Of a stretch of DNA of 64,000 bases, positions 54,146 through 63,635 are shown in pieces. Origin of the DNA: Thermincola carboxydiphila. GTDB taxonomy: Bacteria > Bacillota > Thermincolia > Thermincolales > UBA2595. The translations under genes and the position numbers were made by a program. Where the stretch lies: NCBI GenBank assembly GCA_016841045.1, contig JAENZX010000003.1:1-64000 (forward strand), read 5' to 3'. Numbering within the stretch: position 1 is the first letter of the stretch; each line of letters opens with the position of its first letter. The notes under the pieces are model-generated. The model was not told where the DNA came from, did no database searches, and saw nothing but the letters and a program-made list of their open reading frames with translations.

Positions 54146-55015
54146 ATGTCTTTATCAGTAAATGGACGAACGAAAGTGTTTGGGATATTCGGCTGGCCGG
54201 TGGAACATACATTTTCTCCCATGATGCACAACAGTGCGTTTAACAGTCTGGGGTTGGATTGTATATACGTACCTTTTCCGGTCAGTCCTGATCTTTTGGG
54301 GAAAGCGGTGGAAGGAATTCGCAGTTTAGGCCTTTCGGGAGTGAATGTTACTATACCTCATAAAAGTAATGTTATTAACTACCTTGATGAAGTTTCTCCT
54401 GAAGCAAGACTAATAGGTGCAGTTAATACAGTTACAAATAAAGACGGAATTTTAACCGGATACAATACTGATGCCATGGGGTTTGTTAAATCCCTCAAAC
54501 TGGATGGTGGAACCGACCCCGCTGGAAAAAGGGTAATGATTCTTGGAGCTGGCGGCGCTGCAAGGGCTGTATCAATACAACTTGCGCTCTCTGGCATTAA
54601 GACTATTACCATTGCTTCACCTGTGGCTGAAGAAATCAATTCATTATCGGAGACCATTACAGGTTCTCTAAACATTTCTGTGAACGGAATAAACTGGGTT
54701 AAAGAAAATATATCAAGCTGCCTTGAAGGAACAGACATTCTAATTAATGCAACTCCTGTTGGAATGCATCCCAATACAAATGTTATGCCTCCTGTAGAAG
54801 TTGGTCTATTGCCTGAACACGCCATGGTATGTGACCTTATTTATAATCCCGGGGAAACCCTTTTGTTAAGCAAAGCAGCAGAGCTAGGTTTAAAGACCTT
54901 AAACGGCATAGGTATGCTTCTCTATCAGGGAGCTATTGCTTTTGAACTGTGGACAGGCATTGAGCCTCCTATCGAGATAATGCGCGATGCCCTTAAAAGG
55001 GCATTGACAAGATAA
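54146..55015 (+). CDS. aroE: Shikimate dehydrogenase
   Basis: 289 residues. It reduces 3-dehydroshikimate to shikimate with NADPH. GWPVEHTFSPMMHNSAF and NVTIPHKSNV (with the catalytic Lys) bind substrate. ILGAGGAARAVSIQLAL is the NADPH loop and INATPVGMHPN a family signature. AGGAGG lies 10 bases before the ATG. It leads the second shikimate cluster. Confidence 0.97.
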   Translation: MSLSVNGRTKVFGIFGWPVEHTFSPMMHNSAFNSLGLDCIYVPFPVSPDLLGKAVEGIRSLGLSGVNVTIPHKSNVINYLDEVSPEARLIGAVNTVTNKDGILTGYNTDAMGFVKSLKLDGGTDPAGKRVMILGAGGAARAVSIQLALSGIKTITIASPVAEEINSLSETITGSLNISVNGINWVKENISSCLEGTDILINATPVGMHPNTNVMPPVEVGLLPEHAMVCDLIYNPGETLLLSKAAELGLKTLNGIGMLLYQGAIAFELWTGIEPPIEIMRDALKRALTR

Positions 55016-55131
55016 ATTGAATTACACCGAAATTTATCGGAAAATGTTGGAAAAAAACCCGCCAAACTCGAAGGATATTAGACTTCCTGTAGTGAATATA
55101 TTTCTTAAATGACATCGCAGGAGGTCGTCCT

Positions 55132-55611
55132 ATGGAACCTACTTTAACACTTCAACAAGTCAGCGATATTCTTCAGGTTGAACAGAGCACCATCAGATAT
55201 TGGGAAAAGGAATTTGCTGAGTTTTTAAACATTAAGGCCAGGAAGGGCCAACATAAGCGATTTACCCAAAAGCACATGGAAACTCTAAGTATGATTAAAG
55301 AACTTCTCTATGTTGAGTTATATACGATAAAAGGTGCTAAAAGAAAACTTGAAATGGACAGAACCTTAACAAGCGTACTTGGAATAGAGGGCAATTTTAA
55401 AACAACAGTACTGTTAATGTTTTCTTCAATCATGCAGGAACTTCACAATTACAAAACTGAAAGCAGGCAGCTTGCTCAGCAAGTTAGAGAGCTGAGGATT
55501 CAAAAAAATGTAGTTGAGGAGCAGCTAACGGAGGAGAGGAATAAAGGTCTGCTGGATTTTCTGAAAGATAAGATGCAAATAAAGAAGAGTGTAAGTACTG
55601 ATGAAGGTTAA
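55132..55611 (+). CDS. MerR-family regulator
   Basis: 159 residues. The N-terminal helix-turn-helix (TLQQVSDILQVEQSTIRYWEKEFAEF) is MerR-like, then a long charged coiled-coil region (about 95-140) probably for dimerisation. No metal-binding cysteines are present. CAGGAGGTCG lies upstream of ATG 55132. Its 3' end overlaps the prepilin peptidase-like gene by 11 bases, so they are coupled, an unusual pairing. Confidence 0.85.
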   Translation: MEPTLTLQQVSDILQVEQSTIRYWEKEFAEFLNIKARKGQHKRFTQKHMETLSMIKELLYVELYTIKGAKRKLEMDRTLTSVLGIEGNFKTTVLLMFSSIMQELHNYKTESRQLAQQVRELRIQKNVVEEQLTEERNKGLLDFLKDKMQIKKSVSTDEG

Positions 55612-56164
55612 CAAACCATCTATTATCTATCTATCTGCATATTGTTTTCTTTGTGGCCTCTTTATTCTGGCCTATTTACAATATGGTTTTACTGTACAGT
55701 TTCTTGCTGTGGTAATTTTTGGGTCCTTTTTGGTAATAATTGCTTTCATTGATTTGCTCCATAAAATAATTCCTGACAAATTGGTATTATTGGGTCTTGC
55801 TGTAGGAATCCTAATGGGTTTCTTTCGCTCTGACATTGGACTCATGTTCATTCTTAAAGGTTTCGCTGCAGGGTTTATTCCAATGCTTCTGATTGCTGTG
55901 ATATCACGTGGACAGCTGGGGTTTGGTGATGTTAAACTGACTGGAGTAATGGGAGTATTTCTAGGCTGGAAGGGTGTATTATCTGCCATTCTACTGGCTT
56001 TTTTTGTCGGAGCAGTTTATGGATTGTTTTTGATGATATTTTTGGGAAAAAACAGGAAAACAGCAGTTCCCTTTGCACCTTTTCTTGTCGGTTCCGGCGT
56101 TTTTTCTTATCTGGGGATGGATGGCATTATTTCGTGGTATTTAAGTGAAATGCTCTGGCATTGA
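55601..56164 (+). CDS. Type IV prepilin peptidase (A24), short form
   Basis: 187 residues with about six membrane segments. The two catalytic aspartates are visible in FIDLLHKIIPD and GFGDVKLTG (the GXGD motif). The N-terminal N-methylase domain with its CXXC motifs is absent, so it would cleave prepilins without methylating them. It overlaps the MerR gene. No pilin gene is in the window. Confidence 0.85.
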   Translation: MKVNKPSIIYLSAYCFLCGLFILAYLQYGFTVQFLAVVIFGSFLVIIAFIDLLHKIIPDKLVLLGLAVGILMGFFRSDIGLMFILKGFAAGFIPMLLIAVISRGQLGFGDVKLTGVMGVFLGWKGVLSAILLAFFVGAVYGLFLMIFLGKNRKTAVPFAPFLVGSGVFSYLGMDGIISWYLSEMLWH

Positions 56165-56192
56165 CATACCTTGGAAATAACATCATAATAGT

Positions 56193-56235
56193 AAATAACA
56201 CTGGCAATGGCTGGTTGTTATTTGCTATTTTTTTA
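56193..56235 (+). terminator. Terminator-like hairpin before aroC
   Basis: AAATAACA (56193-56200) pairs with TGTTATTT (56216-56223), followed by a T-run at 56228. Confidence 0.5.
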
Positions 56236-56277
56236 TGAAATTATAATTTCAATATAGAATTGACTGGAGTGGTAATT

Positions 56278-57438
56278 ATGTTGAGATTTTTAGCGGCTGG
56301 AGAGTCCCACGGACCTGAGCTTACAGCAATTGTTGAAGGGATGCCGTCAGGCGTCCCCCTTACTGAAGATTATATAAATATTCAGCTTGCAAAACGGCAG
56401 GAAGGCTATGGGCGTGGCGGCCGGATGAAGATAGAAAAAGATAAGGTTCGGATAACTGCTGGAGTGCGGGGGGGGATAACAACAGGTGCTCCTATATGCT
56501 TGGTGGTAGTAAATAAGGATTGGGAAAACTGGCATGAGATAATGTCACCAGGCCTCGATGCGAAAATAGAACAACGGGTTGTAACCAAACCTCGGCCTGG
56601 TCATGCTGATTTATCAGGGGCTGTTAAATACCATCATAAGGATATAAGGAATATACTGGAGCGAGCCAGCGCCAGGGAGACTGCTGTGAGAGTTGCGGCA
56701 GGAAGCGTCGGAAGGGCTCTGGTAGAGCAGTTTGGAATCGATGTTATGGCACATGTAACTCGGATTGAAAGTGAAGTTGCTGCGATTTCTGGTTTGGCTT
56801 TGGATGAAATCAGAAAGAATCTGGTTGGTTCTGAATTAATGTGTGCTGACCATCAAGCTGAAATTAAGATGAAGGCCTTAATAGACCGAGCCAAAGAGGA
56901 AGGGGACTCCCTGGGCGGGCTTTTTGAAGTCATTGTGACCGGTGTTCCTGTTGGTTTGGGAAGCCATGTCCAATATGACCGCAGACTGGATGGCAGGTTG
57001 GCCTCTGCACTGATGAGTATTCAAGCCATAAAAGGTGTTGAGATTGGCCTTGGTTTAAGAGCAGCGGAACTTCCCGGATCCCAGGTACATGATGAGATTT
57101 TTTATGACCCATCCAGAGGATTTTATCGTGAAACCAACCGGGCAGGTGGAATCGAAGGTGGGATAACAAATGGTGAGCCAATAATTGTCAGGGCTGCCAT
57201 GAAACCTATTCCAACACTGTACAAACCCCTGCGAAGCGTTGATTTAATCACCAAAGAGCCCTATGAGGCCTCTGTTGAAAGATCTGATGTTTGTGCAGTT
57301 CCCGCTGCCGCAGTTGTTGGCGAGGCTGTGATTGCTTTTGAAATGGCCAGGGTTCTAAGAGAAAAATTTGGTGGGGATAGTCTCGAGGAAATGAAGTGTA
57401 ACTTTAAATCTTACGTCGAATACGTAAAGCAGGTGTAA
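56278..57438 (+). CDS. aroC: Chorismate synthase
   Basis: 386 residues from the ATG at 56278, which follows TGGAGTGG; upstream in-frame TTG at 56260 is unlikely. It converts EPSP to chorismate with reduced [17 protein letters not shown] is the N-terminal signature, [15 protein letters not shown] and [17 protein letters not shown] are the FMN and phosphate-binding segments, and [13 protein letters not shown] and [10 protein letters not shown] are conserved. aroK follows 3 bases after the stop. Confidence 0.97.
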   Translation: MLRFLAAGESHGPELTAIVEGMPSGVPLTEDYINIQLAKRQEGYGRGGRMKIEKDKVRITAGVRGGITTGAPICLVVVNKDWENWHEIMSPGLDAKIEQRVVTKPRPGHADLSGAVKYHHKDIRNILERASARETAVRVAAGSVGRALVEQFGIDVMAHVTRIESEVAAISGLALDEIRKNLVGSELMCADHQAEIKMKALIDRAKEEGDSLGGLFEVIVTGVPVGLGSHVQYDRRLDGRLASALMSIQAIKGVEIGLGLRAAELPGSQVHDEIFYDPSRGFYRETNRAGGIEGGITNGEPIIVRAAMKPIPTLYKPLRSVDLITKEPYEASVERSDVCAVPAAAVVGEAVIAFEMARVLREKFGGDSLEEMKCNFKSYVEYVKQV

Positions 57439-57441
57439 AAA

Positions 57442-57954
57442 ATGAATTTAGTTTTAACAGGTTTTATGGGAAGCGGTAAAACAACTGTTGGCCGCAGGCT
57501 GGCAGGAAGACTTGGTATGGACTTTGTAGACACAGATCAAGAAATTGAGAAGGTTACCGGTCTTACGATTAATGAGATATTCAGTAAGTATGGAGAGATA
57601 AGGTTCCGCTCAGAGGAAATGGCTGCTATAAGAAGAGTTTGCAGGAATGATAATCAGGTTATAGCAACAGGTGGAGGAGTAGTTTTAAAACAGGAAAATA
57701 TGGATGTTTTGAAACAGAATGGTATTATAATATGCCTGACGGCAACACCTGAAGCGACATACCAAAGGTTAAAGGGAAAGAAGAACCGTCCACTGCTGCA
57801 AACCGAGAATCCATTAGAAAAAATAAAAGAACTGTTGGACCAAAGAAAGTTTTTTTATGCAAAAGCTGATGTCGTTGTTGATACTACTGGTAGAGCAATT
57901 GAGGATATAGTTAATGAAATTGTGAAGCTTTATAGTGAATTTAGGCGAAAGTAA
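57442..57954 (+). CDS. aroK: Shikimate kinase
   Basis: 170 residues. LTGFMGSGKTTVGRRLA is the P-loop, VDTDQEIEK binds shikimate and Mg, IRFRSEEMAAI and TGGGVVL are family signatures, and RPLLQTENP is the LID. It phosphorylates shikimate at O3. It starts 3 bases after aroC and is followed closely by aroB. Confidence 0.97.
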   Translation: MNLVLTGFMGSGKTTVGRRLAGRLGMDFVDTDQEIEKVTGLTINEIFSKYGEIRFRSEEMAAIRRVCRNDNQVIATGGGVVLKQENMDVLKQNGIIICLTATPEATYQRLKGKKNRPLLQTENPLEKIKELLDQRKFFYAKADVVVDTTGRAIEDIVNEIVKLYSEFRRK

Positions 57955-57994
57955 AATCGTATACATGATTATCTTTAAAAAGGAGCGCTATTTT

Positions 57995-59110
57995 ATGACA
58001 AGATCCCCTGTATCAGAAAAAACAGTAACTGTGGATTTGGGTGAAAAGAGCTATCCTATATATATAGGGAAGAATATTTTACCCGAGTTTGGAGTATACG
58101 TAAAAAGAAAAGTTACCGGGCCAAAGGTACTGGTAGTTACAAACCCTACAGTGAATAACCTTTATGGTAAGGTTGTAGCTGATAGTTTGCAGCGTTCCGG
58201 CTACGAGGTATCGATTGGAGAAGTACCAGATGGTGAAAGCTACAAGTCACTAGATTCGGCAAGACTTTTATACGATATAGCTTTTGAAAATAATTTGGAC
58301 AGGAGTTGTGCCATCATTGCTTTAGGCGGTGGAGTAATCGGGGATCTAGCCGGTTTTGTAGCTGCAACCTATATGAGAGGAATTCCTTTTATTCAAGTGC
58401 CTACTACTCTCCTCGCTCAGGTTGACAGCAGTGTTGGCGGGAAAGTAGCAGTAAATCATCCCAAGGGGAAGAATATTATCGGGGCATTTTACCAACCTAA
58501 AATGGTCTTTGCAGATACGGGAACCCTGTCTACTCTGGCCCAACGCGAGGTCAGGGGCGGAATGGCGGAAGTTATTAAGTACGGGATAATATGGGACCCG
58601 GCCTTTTTTAATTACCTGGAGGAAAGCCATACACTTATTAAAGAAATGGATACCGGAGCATTGATTCATATTGTAGAGACTTCATGCAGCATAAAAGCCA
58701 GGGTTGTTGAACAGGATGAAACTGAACAAGGTATTAGGGCAATATTAAATTATGGACATACCTTTGGTCATGCCTTAGAAGCCCTGACCGGTTACAAGAG
58801 ATATATTCATGGCGAAGCTGTAGCGATTGGGATGGTAACAGCGGCCGATGCTGCTGTAAAGCTTGAAATGTTGGATTCAGCAGTAAGGGAACGCATTGAA
58901 AAGGTTATAAATCTTTATGAATTACCGGTTAAATCAAAGAAGCTAAGCGTTGATGATGTAATTGAATCTATGGGACATGATAAAAAAGTAAAGGCCGGCA
59001 GGGTACGATATGTGCTGCCTGAAGAGATTGGCCAGGTAAACATTGTCACTGATATTTCATATGATATACTTACCGAGATTCTTACAGAACGTTTAACAGG
59101 CAACGATTAA
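57995..59110 (+). CDS. aroB: 3-dehydroquinate synthase
   Basis: 371 residues from the ATG at 57995, which has AAGGAGCG upstream; the frame is open back to 57935 inside aroK. It closes DAHP to 3-dehydroquinate with NAD+ and a metal. ALGGGVIGDLAGFVAATYMRG, VPTTLLAQVDSSVGGK, EVIKYG and LNYGHTFGHALE supply the NAD and metal-binding residues. aroC-aroK-aroB form a close operon. Confidence 0.97.
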   Translation: MTRSPVSEKTVTVDLGEKSYPIYIGKNILPEFGVYVKRKVTGPKVLVVTNPTVNNLYGKVVADSLQRSGYEVSIGEVPDGESYKSLDSARLLYDIAFENNLDRSCAIIALGGGVIGDLAGFVAATYMRGIPFIQVPTTLLAQVDSSVGGKVAVNHPKGKNIIGAFYQPKMVFADTGTLSTLAQREVRGGMAEVIKYGIIWDPAFFNYLEESHTLIKEMDTGALIHIVETSCSIKARVVEQDETEQGIRAILNYGHTFGHALEALTGYKRYIHGEAVAIGMVTAADAAVKLEMLDSAVRERIEKVINLYELPVKSKKLSVDDVIESMGHDKKVKAGRVRYVLPEEIGQVNIVTDISYDILTEILTERLTGND

Positions 59111-59213
59111 TATTACTATTACCGGCCGAAGCCTAACTATATAAGCAAATAAAAGAGTATAGTCCGGTAAATTAGGGAAAAAATAAATCGGAGAAACTGT
59201 TGGAGGTGTTCCC

Positions 59214-60641
59214 GTGTTATCAAAAGGGGATTTGCAGGAAGTTCTTCAATTAGCTTTGGCTAAAGGTGGGGATTTTGCTGATATTTTTATTGAGGAGAAG
59301 AGAACTTCTGGTGTAGGATGCGAGGCCGATAAAATAGAGAGAATCAACTCGGGTATTGACGCGGGAGCCGGAATTAGGGTTGTCTCAGGTGACACAACAG
59401 CTTACGCGTATACAAATGATTTGACTAAAGAAGGAGTTTCCGAGGTCGCCAGAGTTGTTAGCAGTGCCTCTGAGGGAGGTAGTAAAGGTATTAATATTAA
59501 TTTAAATAAGATTAGTTCACCGGTAGAGTTTGAAGTTACCTCTATGCCTGATAAAGTTAATATTGATGATAAGGTTAATATGGTTAACAGGGCTAATAAG
59601 ACTGCCAGGGAATTTGACAGCCGCATCAAGCAGGTTAGTGTTGGAGTAGCAGATGTCATTCAAAATGTAGTAATTGCCAACTCTCTCGGGGATTATGTTG
59701 AGGATCAGCGAGTGAGAACAAGATTTATGATAAATACAGTGGCAGCCGATGAGGGGGTTATTCAGACAGGTTATAATGCTGTTGGTGGGTTTGTAGGGTT
59801 TGAACTGTTTGATGAAGCATCTCCTGAAGTGGTCGCCAGTGAAGCAGCAGGCAGGGCAGTAAAGATGCTGGAAGCTAAACCAGCTCCTGCCGGTAAGATG
59901 CAGGTCGTAATGGCTGCCGAAGCAGGGGGAACAATGGTTCATGAAGCTTGTGGACACGGGCTTGAAGCAGACTTGGTTCAGAAGCGGCTTTCGGTCTATG
60001 GCAATAAAAAAGGTGAAAAAGTAGCTTCTGATGTAATAACTGTAATTGATGATGCAACAATAAAAACAAAATACGGATTCTTTCGATTCGACGATGAAGG
60101 AACTCCCGGTCAGAAAACAATCCTGATAAAAGATGGCATACTTGAGGATTATATGTATGACCGCCTAACTTCCATGAAAGAGAACCGGCCTTCTTCAGGT
60201 AACGGAAGGCGGGAGTCATACCAGGATAAGCCAATACCACGAATGACAAATACCTATATTGCCCCGGGCAAGGATGACCCTGATAAAATAATCGGGCACG
60301 TGAAGAATGGCTTGCTGGTTAAAAAAATGGGCGGGGGTCAGGTTAATACAACTAACGGTGATTTTGTATTTGATGTCGCTGAGGGTTATCTAATAAAAGA
60401 CGGAGATATTGCAGGGCCGGTAAGGGGAGCTACACTGACGGGAAATGGGCCTGAGGTATTACAAAAGGTAGATATGGTTGGAAATGATTTGGGCTACACC
60501 ATAGGGACCTGTGGTAAAGACGGGCAGGGTGTCCCGGTTTCAGACGCACAGCCCACCATGCATATTCCTGAAATTATCGTCGGCGGAACTGCCCATGGTG
60601 ATGATGGGAGTCCACAGATAAAGAGGATACGGCGGATGTAA
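59214..60641 (+). CDS. tldD: TldD-type metalloprotease
   Basis: 475 residues; GTG start with TTGGAGGTG upstream. The zinc motif HEACGH (243-248) with downstream residues is intact, which makes this the catalytic TldD. With TldE it degrades unfolded peptides and is used in E. coli to process microcin B17 precursors and the antitoxin CcdA. The partner gene is at 62206, separated by two small genes. No peptide precursor gene is evident nearby. Confidence 0.92.
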   Translation: MLSKGDLQEVLQLALAKGGDFADIFIEEKRTSGVGCEADKIERINSGIDAGAGIRVVSGDTTAYAYTNDLTKEGVSEVARVVSSASEGGSKGININLNKISSPVEFEVTSMPDKVNIDDKVNMVNRANKTAREFDSRIKQVSVGVADVIQNVVIANSLGDYVEDQRVRTRFMINTVAADEGVIQTGYNAVGGFVGFELFDEASPEVVASEAAGRAVKMLEAKPAPAGKMQVVMAAEAGGTMVHEACGHGLEADLVQKRLSVYGNKKGEKVASDVITVIDDATIKTKYGFFRFDDEGTPGQKTILIKDGILEDYMYDRLTSMKENRPSSGNGRRESYQDKPIPRMTNTYIAPGKDDPDKIIGHVKNGLLVKKMGGGQVNTTNGDFVFDVAEGYLIKDGDIAGPVRGATLTGNGPEVLQKVDMVGNDLGYTIGTCGKDGQGVPVSDAQPTMHIPEIIVGGTAHGDDGSPQIKRIRRM

Positions 60642-60727
60642 ACGTCAGAGTAAAAATTTTCATTGATGAACCTTAATATGTGGTGATATAATTAATTGCT
60701 ACACTACATATGAAAGGTGTTACTGCA

Positions 60728-61186
60728 ATGATATTTCGGAAAGCCAGGATAAGTGATGTGGAAACTATACATGGCCTGATAACACATTATGCAAACGAAG
60801 GTCTGATGCTGGCCCGTTCCAGGACAATGCTTTATGAGTTTATCAGGGATTTTACGGTTGCTGAGGAAAATGGTAAGATACTTGCCGCGGGAGGACTTCA
60901 CATTTTGTGGGAAGACCTTGCTGAAATAAGAGCTCTGACTGTCGCGCCAGGCTATGCAAAAAAGGGTATTGGGAGAGGTATGGTTACTCACTTTGTCAAA
61001 GAGGCATGGGAACTCGGCATTCCCAAGGTATTTGCACTTACTTACCAACTTGGTTTCTTTGAGAAGTGTGGTTTCACTCTTGTATCAAAAGATGTTCTTC
61101 CACATAAGGTATGGCAGGAGTGTATAAACTGCCCGAAATTTCCGAACTGTGATGAAAATGCAGTATTATTACAGATACGAAGATAA
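60728..61186 (+). CDS. GNAT N-acetyltransferase, ArgA-like
   Basis: 152 residues from the ATG at 60728, with AAAGGTG 8 bases before it; ATG 60710 is less likely. VAPGYAKKGIGRGMVTHFVKEA is the acetyl-CoA loop (Q/RxxGxG/A). LTYQLGFFEKCGF and HKVWQECINCPKFPNCDE are typical of the short ArgA-like N-acetylglutamate synthases of Clostridia. So arginine synthesis is possible, but other substrates cannot be excluded. Confidence 0.82.
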   Translation: MIFRKARISDVETIHGLITHYANEGLMLARSRTMLYEFIRDFTVAEENGKILAAGGLHILWEDLAEIRALTVAPGYAKKGIGRGMVTHFVKEAWELGIPKVFALTYQLGFFEKCGFTLVSKDVLPHKVWQECINCPKFPNCDENAVLLQIRR

Positions 61187-61214
61187 AAAGAATCGCCAAA
61201 TCTGCCAATTAGGT

Positions 61215-61246
61215 AACTCAGGTGCTAAGATAGGCCTGAGTTTTTT
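61215..61246 (+). terminator. Terminator after the acetyltransferase gene
   Basis: AACTCAGG (61215-61222) pairs with CCTGAGTT (61235-61242), followed by TTTTG. Confidence 0.8.
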
Positions 61247-61311
61247 GTATTCTAATTAAAAGAAAGCGGCATAATCTATATCTATGAAAGTTTTTTTTGA
61301 TAGGAGGTAAC

Positions 61312-62097
61312 ATGAAAATAAACCGTTGGGTAATGTATGCTCTGGCTTTAGCTTTAGTTTTAACGCTATGGATTTGGAGTCCATGGCAGAATGGTAAACA
61401 GTCCCTGGAATTTGATAATGCAGTTGATGTGATTGCAGCATCCCAGGAAAAAATGGATGATGTTAAAAACTACAAATATAAAACAGAAATTACGGTGGGA
61501 AACCAAATAAAAGTTGACATTGATAACAAGGTAGTCAGAGATGAACCTAACCGACAGTTGATGGATTTTTCCTGGAGTGCGCCAAACATGACAGGAACAG
61601 CGGCTATGTATGCCCAGGGAGAAACTATAATATTGTATAATCCACTTAAAGATAGTTGGCAAGTGCCTTCAGAGGAACCTACACTAAAACCATTTCTGGG
61701 TTTTTTCTGGAGACAGGTGAATTTGGTCGATCCTGTTGAAAATCTATTAAAAGCAAATGTAAAGGCTAAGGATATTTCGGTAGTTAAGAATGAAACAGAA
61801 CAAACTGCGGATACGGTGACAGTTCAGATAATACCCAATGAAAACGCGGTTTCCGAACTTACCAAGGCTTTGCCGCCACAGCTTATAGGAGCTGAACTCA
61901 AGGATTTAAAGCAGCTCTTTTGGATTTCAAAAAATAATTTTCTGGTCAGTCGTTATGAAGTGCGTGCGACAGTATCATTTTTTGGAATTAAGACAATGGA
62001 TTTTAAGAGTGTCTCAGTCCCGTTAGACTACAATAAAACTGAGATTGTTATGCCTAAACAACTAACTGATAGACTAAAACAAATGAAAACCCCGTGA
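61312..62097 (+). CDS. LolA-like exported protein
   Basis: 261 residues from ATG 61312 with AGGAGGT upstream; an ATG at 61297 lacks one. A signal anchor spans about 5-25. DVIAASQEKMDDVKNYKYKTEI and IILYNPLKDSWQVP resemble the LolA/LppX-like fold (a half-barrel that holds lipid). The organism has no obvious outer membrane genes here, so the ligand is unknown; a spore or cell-surface lipid role is possible. The stop overlaps a terminator hairpin. Confidence 0.6.
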   Translation: MKINRWVMYALALALVLTLWIWSPWQNGKQSLEFDNAVDVIAASQEKMDDVKNYKYKTEITVGNQIKVDIDNKVVRDEPNRQLMDFSWSAPNMTGTAAMYAQGETIILYNPLKDSWQVPSEEPTLKPFLGFFWRQVNLVDPVENLLKANVKAKDISVVKNETEQTADTVTVQIIPNENAVSELTKALPPQLIGAELKDLKQLFWISKNNFLVSRYEVRATVSFFGIKTMDFKSVSVPLDYNKTEIVMPKQLTDRLKQMKTP

Positions 62098-62115
62098 TAT
62101 TCACGGGGTTTCATA
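62087..62115 (+). terminator. Terminator overlapping the LolA-like stop codon
   Basis: AAACCCCGTGA (62087-62097) and TCACGGGGTTT (62101-62111) form a perfect 11-bp stem; the TGA stop lies in the left arm. The T tail is short. Confidence 0.75.
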
Positions 62116-62205
62116 TTCTTCTGATATCCTCTCTTTATTCCCTGAAGGAATATTCTTACTTCCATTGAATTATACTACTTTAGAGATAGAAAGGATGGTG
62201 CGACG

Positions 62206-63549
62206 ATGGCTATCAATTTAAAAGATTTAGCTATAAATGTTGTTCAGAAAGCACGGCAGTTGGGAGCAGACCAATCTGAAGCATTTCTGATAAAATCCAA
62301 AGATTTAAGTATAGATGTAAGTGGCGGTAAAGTGGAAACTCTTAAGCTGGCTGAAGACATGGGTCTTGGGGTCAGAATATTTAGGAGTGGGCGAATTGGT
62401 TTCGCTTATACCTCAGACCTGGGTCAGACTGCTGTTGATGAAATTATCAGGCAGGCGCTAGCTAATTCTGATAAAACCAGTTCTGATGAGTTTAATTCTA
62501 TGCCCAAGCCGGGTGGTTCATATGCTTCCATTGATCTTTTTGACCCGGAAATTTCGAAAATACCTGTGGAGGAAAAAATAGACATAGCCAAATCAATTGA
62601 ACAGGCTGCTAGGCAGTCAGATGCCAGAATCACTATAACTGAACGTTCCTCTTATTTTGACGCAGAGTATGAGGTAATCCTGGCTAATTCACTTGGGATT
62701 TCGGCCGATTACCGGGGAGCCTACTGCGGATGTTACGCTGACCTCGTAGCAGAAGAAAAAGGTGACAACCAAACCGGCTTTGCTCTAAAGCTTACCCTTA
62801 ACTTCAGCGAATTAGATCCCCTAAGAGTTGGCCGGGAAGCAGCAGAAAAAGCTGTGCGTAAGCTTGGGGCAACTACGGTGGACACTCAGAAGGCAGTAAT
62901 TGTTTTTGATCCATATGTGGCAACTAATTTTCTCGGAGTTATTGCACCGGCTCTTTCTGCGGAGGCAGTACAAAAGGGCAAGTCTCTTTTCGGTGGGAAG
63001 GTTGGTCAAAATGTTGCATCAGAAAAGATTACAATTGTAGACCATGGTGCACTGCCTGGTGGCATTTCTTCGGCACCCTTTGACGGGGAAGGTGTACCTA
63101 CTTCAAAAACCGTATTGATTCAAAATGGTCAACTGAAGAGTTTCCTTCATAATACATATACCGCTGCCAAAGATGGCGTTAATTCTACAGGAAATGGTAT
63201 ACGGGGGTCTTTTAAAGGAACTCCGGAAGTTGGAACTACAAATTTTTATGTTGAACCGGGGCCTTACAGCTCTGATGAGATTCTTAAAGATATTTCTTCA
63301 GGCCTTTATATAACAGATGTTATGGGGATGCATACGGCAAATCCAATCTCAGGGGATTTTTCCGTTGGTGCTGCAGGAATATGGATTGAAAACGGAAAGC
63401 TAACCAGACCTGTTCGTGGTGTGGCAATTGCCGGGAATATTCTCGAACTACTTAAGGAAGTCGAAGGGGTTGGATCTGATTTGACGTTTTTTGGAAGTAA
63501 AGGTTCACCTACAGTCCGTATTGCAAAGATGACGGTTAGTGGTTCCTAG
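62206..63549 (+). CDS. tldE: TldE (PmbA)-type partner of TldD
   Basis: 447 residues. It shares the two-domain TldD/PmbA fold with the gene at 59214 (for example GLGVRIFRSGRIGFAYTSDL, GEGVPTSKTVLIQNG, GNILELLKEVEGVGSD) but lacks the HEXXXH motif, having FDPYVATNFLGVIAPALSA at that place. It is thus the non-catalytic TldE/PmbA subunit. AAAGGATGG precedes the ATG. It precedes aroQ by 86 bases. Confidence 0.9.
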   Translation: MAINLKDLAINVVQKARQLGADQSEAFLIKSKDLSIDVSGGKVETLKLAEDMGLGVRIFRSGRIGFAYTSDLGQTAVDEIIRQALANSDKTSSDEFNSMPKPGGSYASIDLFDPEISKIPVEEKIDIAKSIEQAARQSDARITITERSSYFDAEYEVILANSLGISADYRGAYCGCYADLVAEEKGDNQTGFALKLTLNFSELDPLRVGREAAEKAVRKLGATTVDTQKAVIVFDPYVATNFLGVIAPALSAEAVQKGKSLFGGKVGQNVASEKITIVDHGALPGGISSAPFDGEGVPTSKTVLIQNGQLKSFLHNTYTAAKDGVNSTGNGIRGSFKGTPEVGTTNFYVEPGPYSSDEILKDISSGLYITDVMGMHTANPISGDFSVGAAGIWIENGKLTRPVRGVAIAGNILELLKEVEGVGSDLTFFGSKGSPTVRIAKMTVSGS

Positions 63550-63635
63550 AGCCGGTTTTGTAGAATAAATACTATTCAAACCTCGAAATTTATGATAAAA
63601 TTGCAGGTGGAATATTTTAGATTAGGGTGATAATT

